This document shows positions 35,847 through 45,974 of a stretch of DNA of 64,000 bases, piece by piece. Origin of the DNA: Nitrococcus mobilis Nb-231 (GTDB lineage Bacteria > Pseudomonadota > Gammaproteobacteria > Nitrococcales > Nitrococcaceae). A model generated the notes under the pieces. It worked only from the letters and a program-made list of their open reading frames with translations. It had not been told where the DNA came from and ran no database searches. How positions within the stretch are numbered: position 1 is the stretch's first letter; each line of letters starts with the position of its first letter. The position numbers and the translations under genes are program-made. The stretch lies in NCBI RefSeq assembly GCF_000153205.1, contig NZ_CH672427.1:2086541-2150540 (forward strand), in the 5' to 3' direction.

Positions 35847-36644
35847 ATGCTGGCAGAGCCGCAGCGGGTTCGACTTCATTGCCAAACCAGTGGTACAGGC
35901 TCGCCCGTATTGTTCCTCCACGGCTTGTTCGGCTCCGGCAGCAACTGGAAGCGCCACGCCCAAGAGCTTGCCGAGCGCTACCGCGTGCTGCTGCCCGATC
36001 TGCGCAACCACGGCCGCTCTCCGCACGTGCCGAGCATGGATTATCGCGTCATGGCCGAGGATGTGATCGGCCTGCTCGATGCCGAAGCGCTCGACAAAGT
36101 GGCGCTGGTGGGGCATTCCATGGGCGGTAAAGTCGCCATGGCGCTGGCCCTGACCCGGCCCGAGCGCGTCGCCGCCCTGGTGGTCGCGGATATCGCCCCC
36201 GTTGTCTACGGTCGGCATCTGCGCAGCTACGTCGATGCCATGCGCCGTCTGAGTCTGACTGACATCGGCTCCCGGGCCGAAGCCGACCAGGCCTTGGCAA
36301 GTGCCGTTACCGAACCCATGATCCGGCAATTTCTACTGACCAACTTAGAGCGCCGCGCCGAGCATTACCATTGGCGAATCCCATTGGACATACTGGCTGA
36401 TCAGATGCCGTTGCTCGAGGGCTTTCCCGAGCTGACACCGAACTATTCGGGGCCCACTTTATTCATTCATGGTGGACGCTCGCAGTATGTGACGAAGGCT
36501 CGCCACGGGATCATCCGAAAACTGTTCCCGCAAACCGAGTTCGCGTGTATTCCCGAAACCGGGCATTGGCTGCATGTGGAGGCGCCGGAGCAAGTTGCCG
36601 AGCTGTTATGGGGCTTTCTTGCGCGCACCTCATTCGCCGCATGA
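35847..36644 (+). CDS. Alpha/beta hydrolase of YbfF esterase type
   Basis: 265 residues. The alpha/beta-hydrolase core has the oxyanion segment LFLHGLFGSGSNW, nucleophile elbow GHSMGG, the LLPDLRNHGRSPH loop typical of YbfF, and the catalytic His in ETGHWLHVEAP. YbfF-like proteins hydrolyse short-chain acyl and acyl-CoA esters; the natural substrate is not known. The start codon lies 6 bp after the glutamate dehydrogenase stop, with a weak ribosome-binding site, so translation may be coupled. No signal peptide is present. Confidence 0.87.
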   Translation: MLAEPQRVRLHCQTSGTGSPVLFLHGLFGSGSNWKRHAQELAERYRVLLPDLRNHGRSPHVPSMDYRVMAEDVIGLLDAEALDKVALVGHSMGGKVAMALALTRPERVAALVVADIAPVVYGRHLRSYVDAMRRLSLTDIGSRAEADQALASAVTEPMIRQFLLTNLERRAEHYHWRIPLDILADQMPLLEGFPELTPNYSGPTLFIHGGRSQYVTKARHGIIRKLFPQTEFACIPETGHWLHVEAPEQVAELLWGFLARTSFAA

Positions 36645-36752
36645 AACCGGTTGTCGGCGTCCCGTCACGTCGACTGGCCCCTGTAGTCGATCCATCCTTA
36701 TAATGCCTAACTTACACCTTTAAGAAGCCACGCTTGGAGAGAGCAGAGCACG

Positions 36753-39041
36753 ATGCCCGATGACCTGCGCGACGCCGCTCTCGAGTACCACCGCCTGCCA
36801 CAGGCCGGCAAAATAACCGTTACACCATCCAAACCGTTGGCCAACCAGCGCGACCTGGCGCTCGCCTACTCGCCAGGCGTGGCCGCGGCCTGTGAGGTGA
36901 TCGTCGAAAACCCGGACGCTGCCGCCGAAGTCACGGCCCGTGGCAATCTGGTAGCGGTGATCACCAACGGCACGGCCGTACTCGGGCTGGGTGCCATCGG
37001 ACCATTGGCGGCCAAGCCGGTGATGGAAGGCAAGGGCGTGCTCTTCAAGAAATTCGCCGGCATCGACGTCTTCGACATCGAGATCGACGAGCGCGATCCG
37101 GACAAGCTGGTGGATATTATCGCCAGCCTCGAACCCAGCTTCGGTGGCATCAATCTGGAGGATATCAAAGCGCCCGAATGCTTCTATATCGAGCGCAAGC
37201 TCGAGGAGCGCATGAACATCCCAGTTTTCCACGACGATCAACACGGTACGGCGATCATCACCGCCGCGGCGGTTCATAATGGCTTGGCCCTGTTAGGGAA
37301 ACGCTTTTCGGAGGTAAAGCTGGTGACCTCAGGCGCCGGCGCCTCCGCAATTGCGTGCCTAGATTTACTGGTAAGCATGGGTTTGAAGCCCGAAAACGTG
37401 ATCGCCACCGATAGCAAAGGCGTGATCTATAAAGACCGCACCGAGTACATGGACGCCCGCAAGGCCTGTTATGCGACCGATGCCAAAGCCCGCACACTGG
37501 CCGAGGCGATCGAAGGGGCGGATATCTTTCTCGGTCTCTCGGCGCCGGGGGTGCTGACGGAAGACATGGTCAAGCGCATGGTCAAAAGACCGCTTATCCT
37601 GGCGCTTGCCAACCCGACACCAGAGATCTTGCCGGAACTCGTCCACGCGGCTCGGCCGGAGGCGATCATCGCCACCGGTCGCTCGGATTACCCCAACCAA
37701 GTCAATAATGTCTTGTGCTTTCCGTTCATTTTTCGCGGCGCCCTCGATGTCCGCGCGACCGCCATCAACGAACAGATGAAAAAGGCCTGCGTAATGGCCA
37801 TTGCCGAGCTCGCCCAAGCGGAATCCTCCGACATCGTGGTCGCAGCTTATGGCGGCAAACCGCTCAAGTTCGGCCCAGCCTACCTCATACCCAGGCCGTT
37901 CGATCCGCGGCTGATCACCCGCGTCGCTCCGGCCGTCGCAAAAGCCGCGATGGAAAGCGGCGTAGCACGGCTTCCCATCGACGACTTCGACACTTATCGA
38001 CTGCGGCTCAATCAGTTCGTTTTCCAATCCGGTCTGGTCATGAAACCGATTTTCGAGCGCGCCCGGATCGACCCGAAGCGTCTGGTCTACGGTGACGGCG
38101 AAGAAGAGCGCACGCTGCGCGCGGTGCAAGTGGTGGTCGACGACGGGCTCGCCAAACCCGTATTGATAGGCCGGCGGCGTGTGGTACGCATGCGTATCAA
38201 ACGCCTCGGATTACGGTTAAAGCTGGATCAGGATTTCGAGCTGGTCGACCCCGAGGACGATCCACGCTACCGGGAATATTGGACGCTATACCATGCCATC
38301 ATGGAGCGCCATGGAGTCACACCCGATTACGCGCGGGCCATTGTCCGCACCCGCAACACCGTGATCGCCGCGTTGATGGTCAGACGCGGCGAGGCCGATG
38401 CCATGCTCGGCGGCATGATCGGGCGCTACCACCGGCAGATCGGCTACGTCGACCAAGTGCTGGGCAAGCGCCCCGGGGTGCGCGATCTCGCCGCCATGAG
38501 CGTCATCATCTCGCCAAAAGGCGCATTGTTTCTATGTGACACCTATGTCAATGAGGATCCTACCCCGCATCAGATCGCGGAGATGACGGTGCTCGCCGCC
38601 GATGAGATCCGCCGCTTCGGCCTCACTCCCAAGGTTGCGCTGCTTTCACATTCGAGCTTCGGTACTTCGCGTCTGGCCTCGGCAACGAAGATGCGCGAGG
38701 CACTGCCACTGATCGAAGATCGCGATCCGACTCTGGAGGTGGAAGGAGAAATGCACGGCGATGCCGCCATCAATGAACAAATCCGCCAGCGCATCTTCCC
38801 TAACTCCCGGCTCAAGGGACAAGCAAATCTGCTGATTCTGCCCACGCTGGATGCGGCCAATATCGCTTTCAACTTGCTCAAGACGATTACCGAATCGGTC
38901 TCGATCGGCCCCGTATTGCTCGGTGTCGCCAAGCCGGCTCACATCCTCACACCTTCCATTACCGTCCGTGGTCTGGTGAACATGAGCGCCCTGGCGGTCG
39001 TCGACGCCGCCATGCAGGAGGCAACCGCCAGCAAGGCTTGA
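36753..39041 (+). CDS. maeB: NADP-dependent malic enzyme with C-terminal phosphotransacetylase-like domain
   Basis: 762 residues, the usual MaeB length. The malic enzyme part spans about residues 1-430: [15 protein letters not shown], the metal-binding [10 protein letters not shown] and the nucleotide-binding [14 protein letters not shown]. The C-terminal part (about 430-755) resembles phosphotransacetylase ([26 protein letters not shown], then [17 protein letters not shown]). In MaeB enzymes this domain is regulatory, sensing acetyl-CoA and related compounds. The enzyme decarboxylates malate to pyruvate, producing NADPH. Monocistronic between the hydrolase and hemH genes. Confidence 0.97.
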   Translation: MPDDLRDAALEYHRLPQAGKITVTPSKPLANQRDLALAYSPGVAAACEVIVENPDAAAEVTARGNLVAVITNGTAVLGLGAIGPLAAKPVMEGKGVLFKKFAGIDVFDIEIDERDPDKLVDIIASLEPSFGGINLEDIKAPECFYIERKLEERMNIPVFHDDQHGTAIITAAAVHNGLALLGKRFSEVKLVTSGAGASAIACLDLLVSMGLKPENVIATDSKGVIYKDRTEYMDARKACYATDAKARTLAEAIEGADIFLGLSAPGVLTEDMVKRMVKRPLILALANPTPEILPELVHAARPEAIIATGRSDYPNQVNNVLCFPFIFRGALDVRATAINEQMKKACVMAIAELAQAESSDIVVAAYGGKPLKFGPAYLIPRPFDPRLITRVAPAVAKAAMESGVARLPIDDFDTYRLRLNQFVFQSGLVMKPIFERARIDPKRLVYGDGEEERTLRAVQVVVDDGLAKPVLIGRRRVVRMRIKRLGLRLKLDQDFELVDPEDDPRYREYWTLYHAIMERHGVTPDYARAIVRTRNTVIAALMVRRGEADAMLGGMIGRYHRQIGYVDQVLGKRPGVRDLAAMSVIISPKGALFLCDTYVNEDPTPHQIAEMTVLAADEIRRFGLTPKVALLSHSSFGTSRLASATKMREALPLIEDRDPTLEVEGEMHGDAAINEQIRQRIFPNSRLKGQANLLILPTLDAANIAFNLLKTITESVSIGPVLLGVAKPAHILTPSITVRGLVNMSALAVVDAAMQEATASKA

Positions 39042-39157
39042 GTACGCACCAACAAGTCTCAGTTGCCCGAAGTCAGCGCCGTGAGATGGCGCCCCACCCA
39101 TTGCAATACCCCCGCGGCAAGTCATACAGTTGCCATCGTCTTTGCCCGTAAGAAAGA

Positions 39158-40159
39158 ATGTCGATGACCGATCCACACCGCGCCACCGGCGTACTATTGA
39201 CCAACCTTGGCACACCCGCGGCACCGACCCCGCAAGCGCTGCGTCGTTATTTGGCCGAATTCCTTTGGGATCACCGCGTCGTGGAGCTGCCACGACCGCT
39301 GTGGTGGCTGGTGTTAAACGGCGTGATTCTCTGGATCAGGCCGCGGCGTTCCGCGGCGGCCTACCAACGCATATGGACACAACAAGGCTCGCCCTTGCTC
39401 ACCATCTCGCAACAACAGGCGGCCCGACTCGCCGAGCGGCTCAACGAACAGCACTCAAGCCAATTCAAAGTTGCCCTGGGGATGCGCTACGGGCAACCGT
39501 CCATCGAGTCGGCCTATGCGGAGCTGGAAACTGCCGGCTGTGAGCGCATACTGGTACTGCCGCTCTATCCGCAGTACTCGGCCGCCACCACGGCCTCGAC
39601 TTATGACGCGCTCGGAGCGGTTCTGCGCAAACGCCGTGTCATGCCGCATCTGCGCTTGCTCAGGGACTACCACGATCACCCGGACTACATCAGCGCCCTG
39701 GCGGCCTCGATCCGGGAATACTGGCAGCAACACGGCCGCGGCGAGCGACTGCTCATCTCCTTCCACGGCATCCCAAAGCGTTATGCCGAACGTGGCGACC
39801 CCTACCCCATACAGTGCGAGCGCACGGCCCAAGCACTGGCCAAACATCTGGACCTCGCAAGCGAGGAATGGCAACTGGTGTTCCAGTCCCGGTTTGGCCC
39901 CCAGCCCTGGCTCGAGCCCTATACCGATCGTACCTTGGAACATCTAGCGCGCAATGGGGTCAAGCGCGTGGACCTCGTTTGTCCGGGATTCGCGGCCGAC
40001 TGTCTGGAGACGTTGGAGGAGAACGACATGCTCAACCATGAACGATTCTTGGCCGCCGGCGGGAACGAATTCCACTATATTCCCTGTCTCAACGACCGCC
40101 CCGACCACATCGACGCGCTGGGCGAGATCATAAAAGAGAACCTCGCCGGCTGGTTGTAG
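39158..40159 (+). CDS. hemH: Ferrochelatase
   Basis: 333 residues. It inserts ferrous iron into protoporphyrin IX, the last step of heme synthesis, at the cytoplasmic side of the membrane. Motifs: VLLTNLGTPAAPT at the start, LPLYPQYS, LLISFHGIPKRYAERGDPY with the metal-site His, and CPGFAADCLETLEE with the catalytic Glu region. The length is normal and the ends are intact. Two ATGs lie close together (39158 and 39164). The gene stands alone; the stretch after it holds only a tiny reading frame. Confidence 0.96.
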   Translation: MSMTDPHRATGVLLTNLGTPAAPTPQALRRYLAEFLWDHRVVELPRPLWWLVLNGVILWIRPRRSAAAYQRIWTQQGSPLLTISQQQAARLAERLNEQHSSQFKVALGMRYGQPSIESAYAELETAGCERILVLPLYPQYSAATTASTYDALGAVLRKRRVMPHLRLLRDYHDHPDYISALAASIREYWQQHGRGERLLISFHGIPKRYAERGDPYPIQCERTAQALAKHLDLASEEWQLVFQSRFGPQPWLEPYTDRTLEHLARNGVKRVDLVCPGFAADCLETLEENDMLNHERFLAAGGNEFHYIPCLNDRPDHIDALGEIIKENLAGWL

Positions 40160-40245
40160 TCAGCTTAAGACTTCCCTCCCTGTCAGGATAGATGTCGTCT
40201 CACCAGTTATCCTTCTAATAAAGATGGGGGGCGATAGGGGAAACG

Positions 40246-40359
40246 ATGTCCAAGTATCCTGACGAGCGCATGGCGGCGGCACTGGAGAAACTGGCGGCCA
40301 TTTCCACTCAGGAATATCTGGAGGCCCGTGCTGCACATGGCAGCTATCAAAAGTTTTAA
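40246..40359 (+). CDS. Possible 37-residue protein
   Basis: An ATG with AGGGGA upstream opens a 37-codon frame: MSKYPDERMAAAL, then TQEYLEARAAHGSYQKF. The composition is that of a soluble helix. It could be the start of a decayed gene, since the following 180 bp hold no frame. No homologue is recognised. Confidence 0.3.
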   Translation: MSKYPDERMAAALEKLAAISTQEYLEARAAHGSYQKF

Positions 40360-40542
40360 GATGCTCTGACTCAGGTACCGGATACTGATCCAGACCCTGT
40401 GGAGCACTGAAACTCTGGAGAAATTGGGGGCAAACCGCGGCTTCTTGTGTGACGTCCATTTTTGCTTGCACCGCCCGGCAGGCTACCAGGAAAACGTGGC
40501 CCCTATTATTGATTAGACTGGGGCCTCAAATCATAGCCGAAT

Positions 40543-41448
40543 CTATTTTCCGGTTAATGGAACCAGAGAAACGAGTGATCTGAATAACAAGCTTTCATGA
40601 TTAATAACACCATAGCACTCATAGGTTTGCTGAAGAGATGATGCACTGTTCTTATCCTCTTGAATTAAACGAACCAGCAAGTGGAGGCTATCATTGCTTT
40701 TCAGATGTGAGAGGTGGTGTCGGTCTATACTTATTTTGTGCGAGGTATAAACCATTGGGTTACGCTTGAAGTCTAGCTTTTCTTTGATAACGTTCTCCAA
40801 CAAGGCACACGAGATCAGAGCACAGGGAAACATTTCTGGAAAATTAGCCTTTCCTTCTATTTCGTCAAAATAATCAGATTGCTCAATTAACGAGCCTGCC
40901 AAGAAATTTTTCGCATTACTCGTATTCATAAACTTTCGCTTAATGAAAAATCCGGTATCACCTAGAAATTCTCTGTCGGATGCATTGATCAATCTTTTAA
41001 AATCAGGCAAATCTGGATTGGGCAAAAACAGAGGTTTCTGGGATTCCTTCTTATAACCTGCCATGCTGAGTTTTCCGCCAGATTTCAAGCTGACTCTGTT
41101 GCTTAAAATCGGGTTCAGGAGATCATTGGAAAACAAGCTCCTATTGATTTTAATATCAATAACTTGCTCAGGTTTTACCGGATTTGCAAATGAAAATTGA
41201 TAGTTGCTGTACTGAAGGTTTTTTTGAGCAATCAAGATATCATCTTGATATGTTATTCTATGCTCACGAACCGCACCTTCAATAAAAGCTTCCAACTGGA
41301 AGCCTAGCACAATAGGTCCGCCAAATGGGTTGTGGTGGATTTGATGCCATTTTTTCTTATCATGGAAAAGATTGAAATCGTCGGTAGAGTTTCTGGCGAT
41401 ATCAATATGCAACAAACTAAAAATATGTGTTTTTTGTAGGTATGACAT
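40543..41448 (-). CDS. AT-rich gene for a hotdog-fold (MaoC-like) protein
   Basis: 301 residues. The segment FSLLHIDIARNSTDDFNLFH followed by PFGGPIVLGFQLEAF has the layout of the R-hydratase/MaoC signature (DxN-x-x-H, then G-x-P-I-x-x-G), with Asp, Asn and His in place. A second, weaker hotdog half may fill the rest. Acyl-thioester hydration or hydrolysis is possible. Lys, Asn, Ile and Ser are frequent and the DNA is clearly richer in A+T than its neighbours, a sign of recent transfer. It stands alone, bordered by a tiny frame on one side and a repeat element on the other. Confidence 0.6.
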   Translation of the reverse strand: MSYLQKTHIFSLLHIDIARNSTDDFNLFHDKKKWHQIHHNPFGGPIVLGFQLEAFIEGAVREHRITYQDDILIAQKNLQYSNYQFSFANPVKPEQVIDIKINRSLFSNDLLNPILSNRVSLKSGGKLSMAGYKKESQKPLFLPNPDLPDFKRLINASDREFLGDTGFFIKRKFMNTSNAKNFLAGSLIEQSDYFDEIEGKANFPEMFPCALISCALLENVIKEKLDFKRNPMVYTSHKISIDRHHLSHLKSNDSLHLLVRLIQEDKNSASSLQQTYECYGVINHESLLFRSLVSLVPLTGK

Positions 41449-41532
41449 TTTACAACTCTTTGATTTTACTTGCCAAATCTTCCATGTTCAATTTATAGGA
41501 TAATAGGGAACCTCGAAAAATCATACTTCGCA

Positions 41533-41697
41533 TCGTCATCCCAGCGTAGGCTAGGATCCATCTTGCTGTTGCAAAAGGGAGAATGGATTACGCACGCCAT
41601 CCTTGGCACGCGCCCTATCGGGCCAGCTAAAGCTGTTTACAAATCGTTCCTGACGATTTTTGTCCGGTCTACGACGCCGGAATAACGGAATTCGAAA
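41533..41697. repeat. Dispersed-repeat-like intergenic element
   Basis: The left end reads CGTCATCCCAGCGTAGGCTA followed by GGATCCA. The right end reads GACGCCGGAATAACGGAATTC. These are degraded forms of the common CGTCATTCCGGC...CCGGAATCCA extragenic element. No coding sequence is present. It lies at the edge of the AT-rich gene, consistent with an acquired segment. Confidence 0.5.
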
Positions 41698-41818
41698 GTT
41701 ATTCGAGCTTCCCAATAGAATTTTATAATGCAAAATAATACTTTGTGCGCTGACGCGGCGGGTGAAGAGATTGCAAAGAGGTCGTTGCAGTGCGCACCGG
41801 GCTGCTGTCTGTCAGTTC

Positions 41819-42532
41819 TCATCTGGCGTCGTGGAAGATGACGCCGAGCGTGTAGCGCTCGCCACGGCGCACGGTGCTGACACCGTGCTTGAGTTTGACT
41901 CGGTAATCCCCGCGCTGGCCGGTCACCGGCCGGCTGTTGACGGCAATGATCGCCGCCTCACCCCGCTGCAACGGTACGACCCGTGGACGGGACTGCCGGC
42001 GCGGGCGCTGCTCTACGAGCACCAGTTCGCCACCGTCGTAGTCCGTGACCAACTCGCTCAGCATTACGATGACTTGCAGCGGAAACGCGAGTTCGCCGTA
42101 GAGATCCTGGTGCAGGCAGTTGTAGTCGCCCGCGCCATAGCGCAGCAGCAGCGGGGTCGGGCGGCGCTGACCAGCGGCGTGGCATTGGGCGCGGAATTCG
42201 GTGTGTGCCGCCGGAAACGTTTGCACTTCCCGCAAACGCTGCACCCAGGCATTAGCCAGGGGCACCAGATGGGGGTAAATCAATTCCCGCAGCGCCTGGA
42301 CGACGGACGGCAGCGGCTCGGCGAAATACTGATACTCACCCCGGCCGAAGCCGTGACGGTCCATCACTACGCGGGAACGGAAACGCTCCGCACGAGCATA
42401 AAGGCCCCGCAAGGTCGTGCATTGGCGGGTGTCGAGCAGCCGGGGCAGCACGGCGACACCCTCGGCATCGAGATCGCGCACGGCTTGCGGCCAGTCGACC
42501 GCCGCAATGCTCCGCGTCAGAGCCATGCTCAT
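41819..42532 (-). CDS. 2-oxoglutarate/Fe(II)-dependent oxygenase next to alkylation-repair genes
   Basis: 237 residues from the ATG at 42532, whose first bases overlap the alkA stop (ATGA). The iron ligands are His and Asp of CLHQDLYGE and the distal His of LKHGVSTV; Arg in GERYTLGVIF should hold 2-oxoglutarate. The fold segment DYDGGELVLVEQRP is typical of prolyl-hydroxylase-like dioxygenases. Neighbouring genes encode AlkA and Ogt, so oxidative removal of alkyl damage from DNA or protein is a fair inference. It is not AlkB itself, whose sequence pattern differs. Confidence 0.82.
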   Translation of the reverse strand: MSMALTRSIAAVDWPQAVRDLDAEGVAVLPRLLDTRQCTTLRGLYARAERFRSRVVMDRHGFGRGEYQYFAEPLPSVVQALRELIYPHLVPLANAWVQRLREVQTFPAAHTEFRAQCHAAGQRRPTPLLLRYGAGDYNCLHQDLYGELAFPLQVIVMLSELVTDYDGGELVLVEQRPRRQSRPRVVPLQRGEAAIIAVNSRPVTGQRGDYRVKLKHGVSTVRRGERYTLGVIFHDAR

Positions 42533-43320
42533 ACCGCGCACCAGAGGTAGGTGGCAGCATGGGCGCGATACGGTCGCCAGCGCTGCGACAGCGCCCGCAG
42601 AACGGTCGGAGAAGCCGCACCGGCCGCACGCAGCAACCCGAGGTCGGTCTCCGGCAGGATGTCGGGTTGCCGGCCCAGGCGGATCGCCAGATAGGCCCGG
42701 GTCCAGGGGCCAATGCCGGGCAGGCGCGAGAGCCCGGCGTCGATCGCCGCCCAGTCGGCATGCTCAAGCGCCAGCTCGCCGGTGGCCACCGCTTCGGCGA
42801 GGCGACGCAGGGTAGCGACGCGCCGGCCCGGCATGCCGATGGCGTCGAGATCGGCCGCGCACAGTGCCGCCGGGGAAAGCTCGCCACAACGCTCGGCGAG
42901 CCGGCGCATCAACGTGGCCGCGGCAGCGACACTAACCTGCTGGCCCACCACAGTACGCACGCACAGCTCGAACGGGCACCAACAGCCCAGCGGCCGCAGC
43001 CCCGGCATCCGGTCGACGCGCGGTCTCAAGAGCGGGCAAGCGCGGAGCTGTCGGTCCACGGCGCGGGTATCCTGGCCGGTGTCGAACAGGCGGATGACGC
43101 GCACCGTGATCTCGTCGCCGCAAACCGCGTCATCGGCTGTTATCCGCAGGCACTTGCCTCCCGCATGATAGGTTACCCGCACGGTCGCGCCGTTGTGGCG
43201 GCGCTCGTAGCCGTCGTCAACAATCCGCTCGGCGCCGGGGATCAGCCGGGCATCGAGATAACCCAACAGGGCCGCCCAGGGGAATGGATCGATAACCGTC
43301 GGCTCGGCAATCACGAGCAT
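42529..43320 (-). CDS. alkA: DNA-3-methyladenine glycosylase II-type enzyme
   Basis: 263 residues. An N-terminal AlkA-specific domain (residues 1-95) is followed by the helix-hairpin-helix glycosylase fold. VGQQVSVAAAATLMRRLAE, the hairpin LSRLPGIGPWTRAYLAIRLG and the catalytic Asp in LPETDLGLL are all present. It excises alkylated purines and starts base-excision repair. It is 7 bp downstream of ogt and overlaps the oxygenase gene, so the three form an alkylation-damage operon. The E. coli enzyme is 282 residues, so the length is close to normal. Confidence 0.93.
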   Translation of the reverse strand: MLVIAEPTVIDPFPWAALLGYLDARLIPGAERIVDDGYERRHNGATVRVTYHAGGKCLRITADDAVCGDEITVRVIRLFDTGQDTRAVDRQLRACPLLRPRVDRMPGLRPLGCWCPFELCVRTVVGQQVSVAAAATLMRRLAERCGELSPAALCAADLDAIGMPGRRVATLRRLAEAVATGELALEHADWAAIDAGLSRLPGIGPWTRAYLAIRLGRQPDILPETDLGLLRAAGAASPTVLRALSQRWRPYRAHAATYLWCAV

Positions 43321-43327
43321 AGTTGAG

Positions 43328-43945
43328 CTAGACCGATTCGGCGCGGGCCACGCGCTCCCGCTCGATCAGCGCGCGCTTGCGCTCGATGCCCCAGCGATAA
43401 CCACCCAGTCCGCCGTCGCCGCGGATGACGCGATGGCAAGGGATGGTCAGCGAGAGCCGGTTGGCGGCACAGGCGTTGGCGACGGCGCGAACGGCCCGGG
43501 GCCGGCCGACGGCCGCGGCCACCTGCTTGTAAGTGCGGAGTTCACCGTAGGGGATAGTCCGCAGGCAGCCCCAGACCTTCATCTGGAACGCCGTGCCTCG
43601 TACATCCATCGGCAAATCGAGTTCGGTCCGGACATCCTGCAGATAATCGCACAATGCCCGCATCCACTGTTTGAACGACCCCTTGGCCGCGGCTGGCATG
43701 ACCGAGAGCGTCGCCGTCGGGAATTCGCAGCGCAAGCACTCGCGCATCTGTACCTCATTGTCACCGAGCTGGACGAAACACAGGCCGCGCTCGGTGGCAG
43801 CCATCATCAACAGCCCCAGCGGCGTCTCGGCCGTGGAGTAGGAGATTTCCACGCCCGCGCCGTCGGCGCGGTGCCGGCCTGGAGTGAGGTCAATTGGGGA
43901 CGCGCCCCGCGCCAGCACAGCCGGCCATCGCCGTTTCTCGTTCAT
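43328..43945 (-). CDS. ogt: Methylated-DNA-protein-cysteine methyltransferase (Ada C-terminal-like)
   Basis: 205 residues from the ATG at 43945. The ribonuclease-like N-domain (YSTAETPLGLLMMAATERG) and the methyl-acceptor motif PCHRVI with RAVANACAANRLSL match the C-terminal half of Ada and Ogt. It repairs O6-alkylguanine by suicidal transfer to its Cys. About 35 N-terminal residues have no match and there is no Ada-type AraC domain or zinc Cys cluster, so transcriptional self-control of the Ada kind is absent. First gene of the ogt-alkA-oxygenase unit. Confidence 0.93.
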   Translation of the reverse strand: MNEKRRWPAVLARGASPIDLTPGRHRADGAGVEISYSTAETPLGLLMMAATERGLCFVQLGDNEVQMRECLRCEFPTATLSVMPAAAKGSFKQWMRALCDYLQDVRTELDLPMDVRGTAFQMKVWGCLRTIPYGELRTYKQVAAAVGRPRAVRAVANACAANRLSLTIPCHRVIRGDGGLGGYRWGIERKRALIERERVARAESV

Positions 43946-44040
43946 GAGACCACCCCACATAAGTCATTTGACAGAAGGCTCAGCGTGCCGCCAAAGAGGC
44001 AATCTGACAATCCGTTGTGGGATCGATATCACCAGGGGAA

Positions 44041-44061
44041 GCCGGCCTGGGAGAGGCCGGC
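44041..44061. terminator. GC-rich hairpin after trxB
   Basis: GCCGGCCT and AGGCCGGC form a perfect 8-bp stem with a 5-nt loop, 30 bp beyond the trxB stop. It lacks a T-run. It may terminate trxB and separate it from ogt transcription. Confidence 0.4.
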
Positions 44062-44090
44062 AATCATAGGGAAGGGAAAATTCCGTCGCT

Positions 44091-45107
<1,017 letters not shown>

Positions 45108-45205
45108 TCAAAATGCTCCCGGTAGCGGCTTTGAGATCGAAAAAAGACAAGCTTGCCGGCTGCGGCATGGCCACAGCCGGGCCGACTTGCAATCGAATGG
45201 CGGCC

Positions 45206-45808
45206 TTACAATTGTTTGGCATGCTCGGCCAGATAGCTGGCCACACCACCGGCATCCGGCTTCATGCCCGCTTGCCCCTTCTGCCATCCGGCCGGGCAGA
45301 CCTCACCGTGCTGCTCGGTGAACTGCAAGGCATCGACTACGCGGAGCATCTCGTCCACCGAACGGCCCAGCGGCAAATTATTGATCACTTGGTGCTGCAC
45401 GATCCCCTGCTGGTCGATGAGGAACGAAGCCCGTAGTGCAACCCCCTCCTGCGGATGCTCGATACCGTAGGCCCGAACGATCTCGTGGCGCTTATCGGCA
45501 ACCAATGGGAAGCGCACCGCGCCGATGCCACCCTTGTCCACTGGCGTATTGCGCCAAGCGAAGTGCGTGTATTCCGAGTCGATCGAGACGCCGACTACGG
45601 TCACGCCGCGCTCCTCGAACTGCGCCATCCGATTGTCATGCGCAATGATCTCGGAGGGGCAGACGAAGGTAAAATCCAGCGGCCAGAAAAATAAAACCAC
45701 GTACTTGCCGCGCAGCTCGGACAGGCGAAAGGCTTCGTTGATGCGGCCGTCCGGCATGACAGCCGCGGCAGTGAAATCGGGCGCTTCCTTTCCTACCAGT
45801 ACGCTCAT
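45206..45808 (-). CDS. ahpC: 2-Cys peroxiredoxin (AhpC/TSA family)
   Basis: 200 residues. The peroxidatic Cys is in FTFVCPSEI and the resolving Cys in GEVCPAGWQ, as in typical 2-Cys peroxiredoxins. It reduces hydrogen and organic peroxides and peroxynitrite in the cytoplasm. It is likely recycled by thioredoxin, because trxB follows on the same strand and no ahpF is present. An OxyR-like operator with four correctly spaced tetrads lies 70-106 bp upstream of the start. Confidence 0.96.
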   Translation of the reverse strand: MSVLVGKEAPDFTAAAVMPDGRINEAFRLSELRGKYVVLFFWPLDFTFVCPSEIIAHDNRMAQFEERGVTVVGVSIDSEYTHFAWRNTPVDKGGIGAVRFPLVADKRHEIVRAYGIEHPQEGVALRASFLIDQQGIVQHQVINNLPLGRSVDEMLRVVDALQFTEQHGEVCPAGWQKGQAGMKPDAGGVASYLAEHAKQL

Positions 45809-45877
45809 GGCTTTTACCTCCGGTTGAGCTGTCTCTGTGACTTCGACAAGTGTATGGGAATGAAAACAATCAGTAAA

Positions 45878-45914
45878 ATTGACTGTTTTTATTTAATCAA
45901 TAGACGACAACTAT
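45878..45914 (-). promoter_or_regulatory. OxyR-like operator upstream of ahpC
   Basis: The pattern is ATTG-N7-TTAT-N7-ATAG-N7-CTAT, against the OxyR consensus ATAG-N7-CTAT-N7-ATAG-N7-CTAT: 14 of 16 bases agree and all three spacers are exactly 7 nt. The position fits activation of ahpC. OxyR itself is not encoded in the window. Confidence 0.65.
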
Positions 45915-45974
45915 GGTTCGTCCGCTGCATGCACTCGATTAATCGATCCGTCCCGGCGCAATCAGTTTGCTCAT

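Noticed and set aside
41762-42550. 262-codon frame on the plus strand opposite the oxygenase gene
   Set aside because: Antisense to a gene with clear iron-binding motifs and operon overlap.
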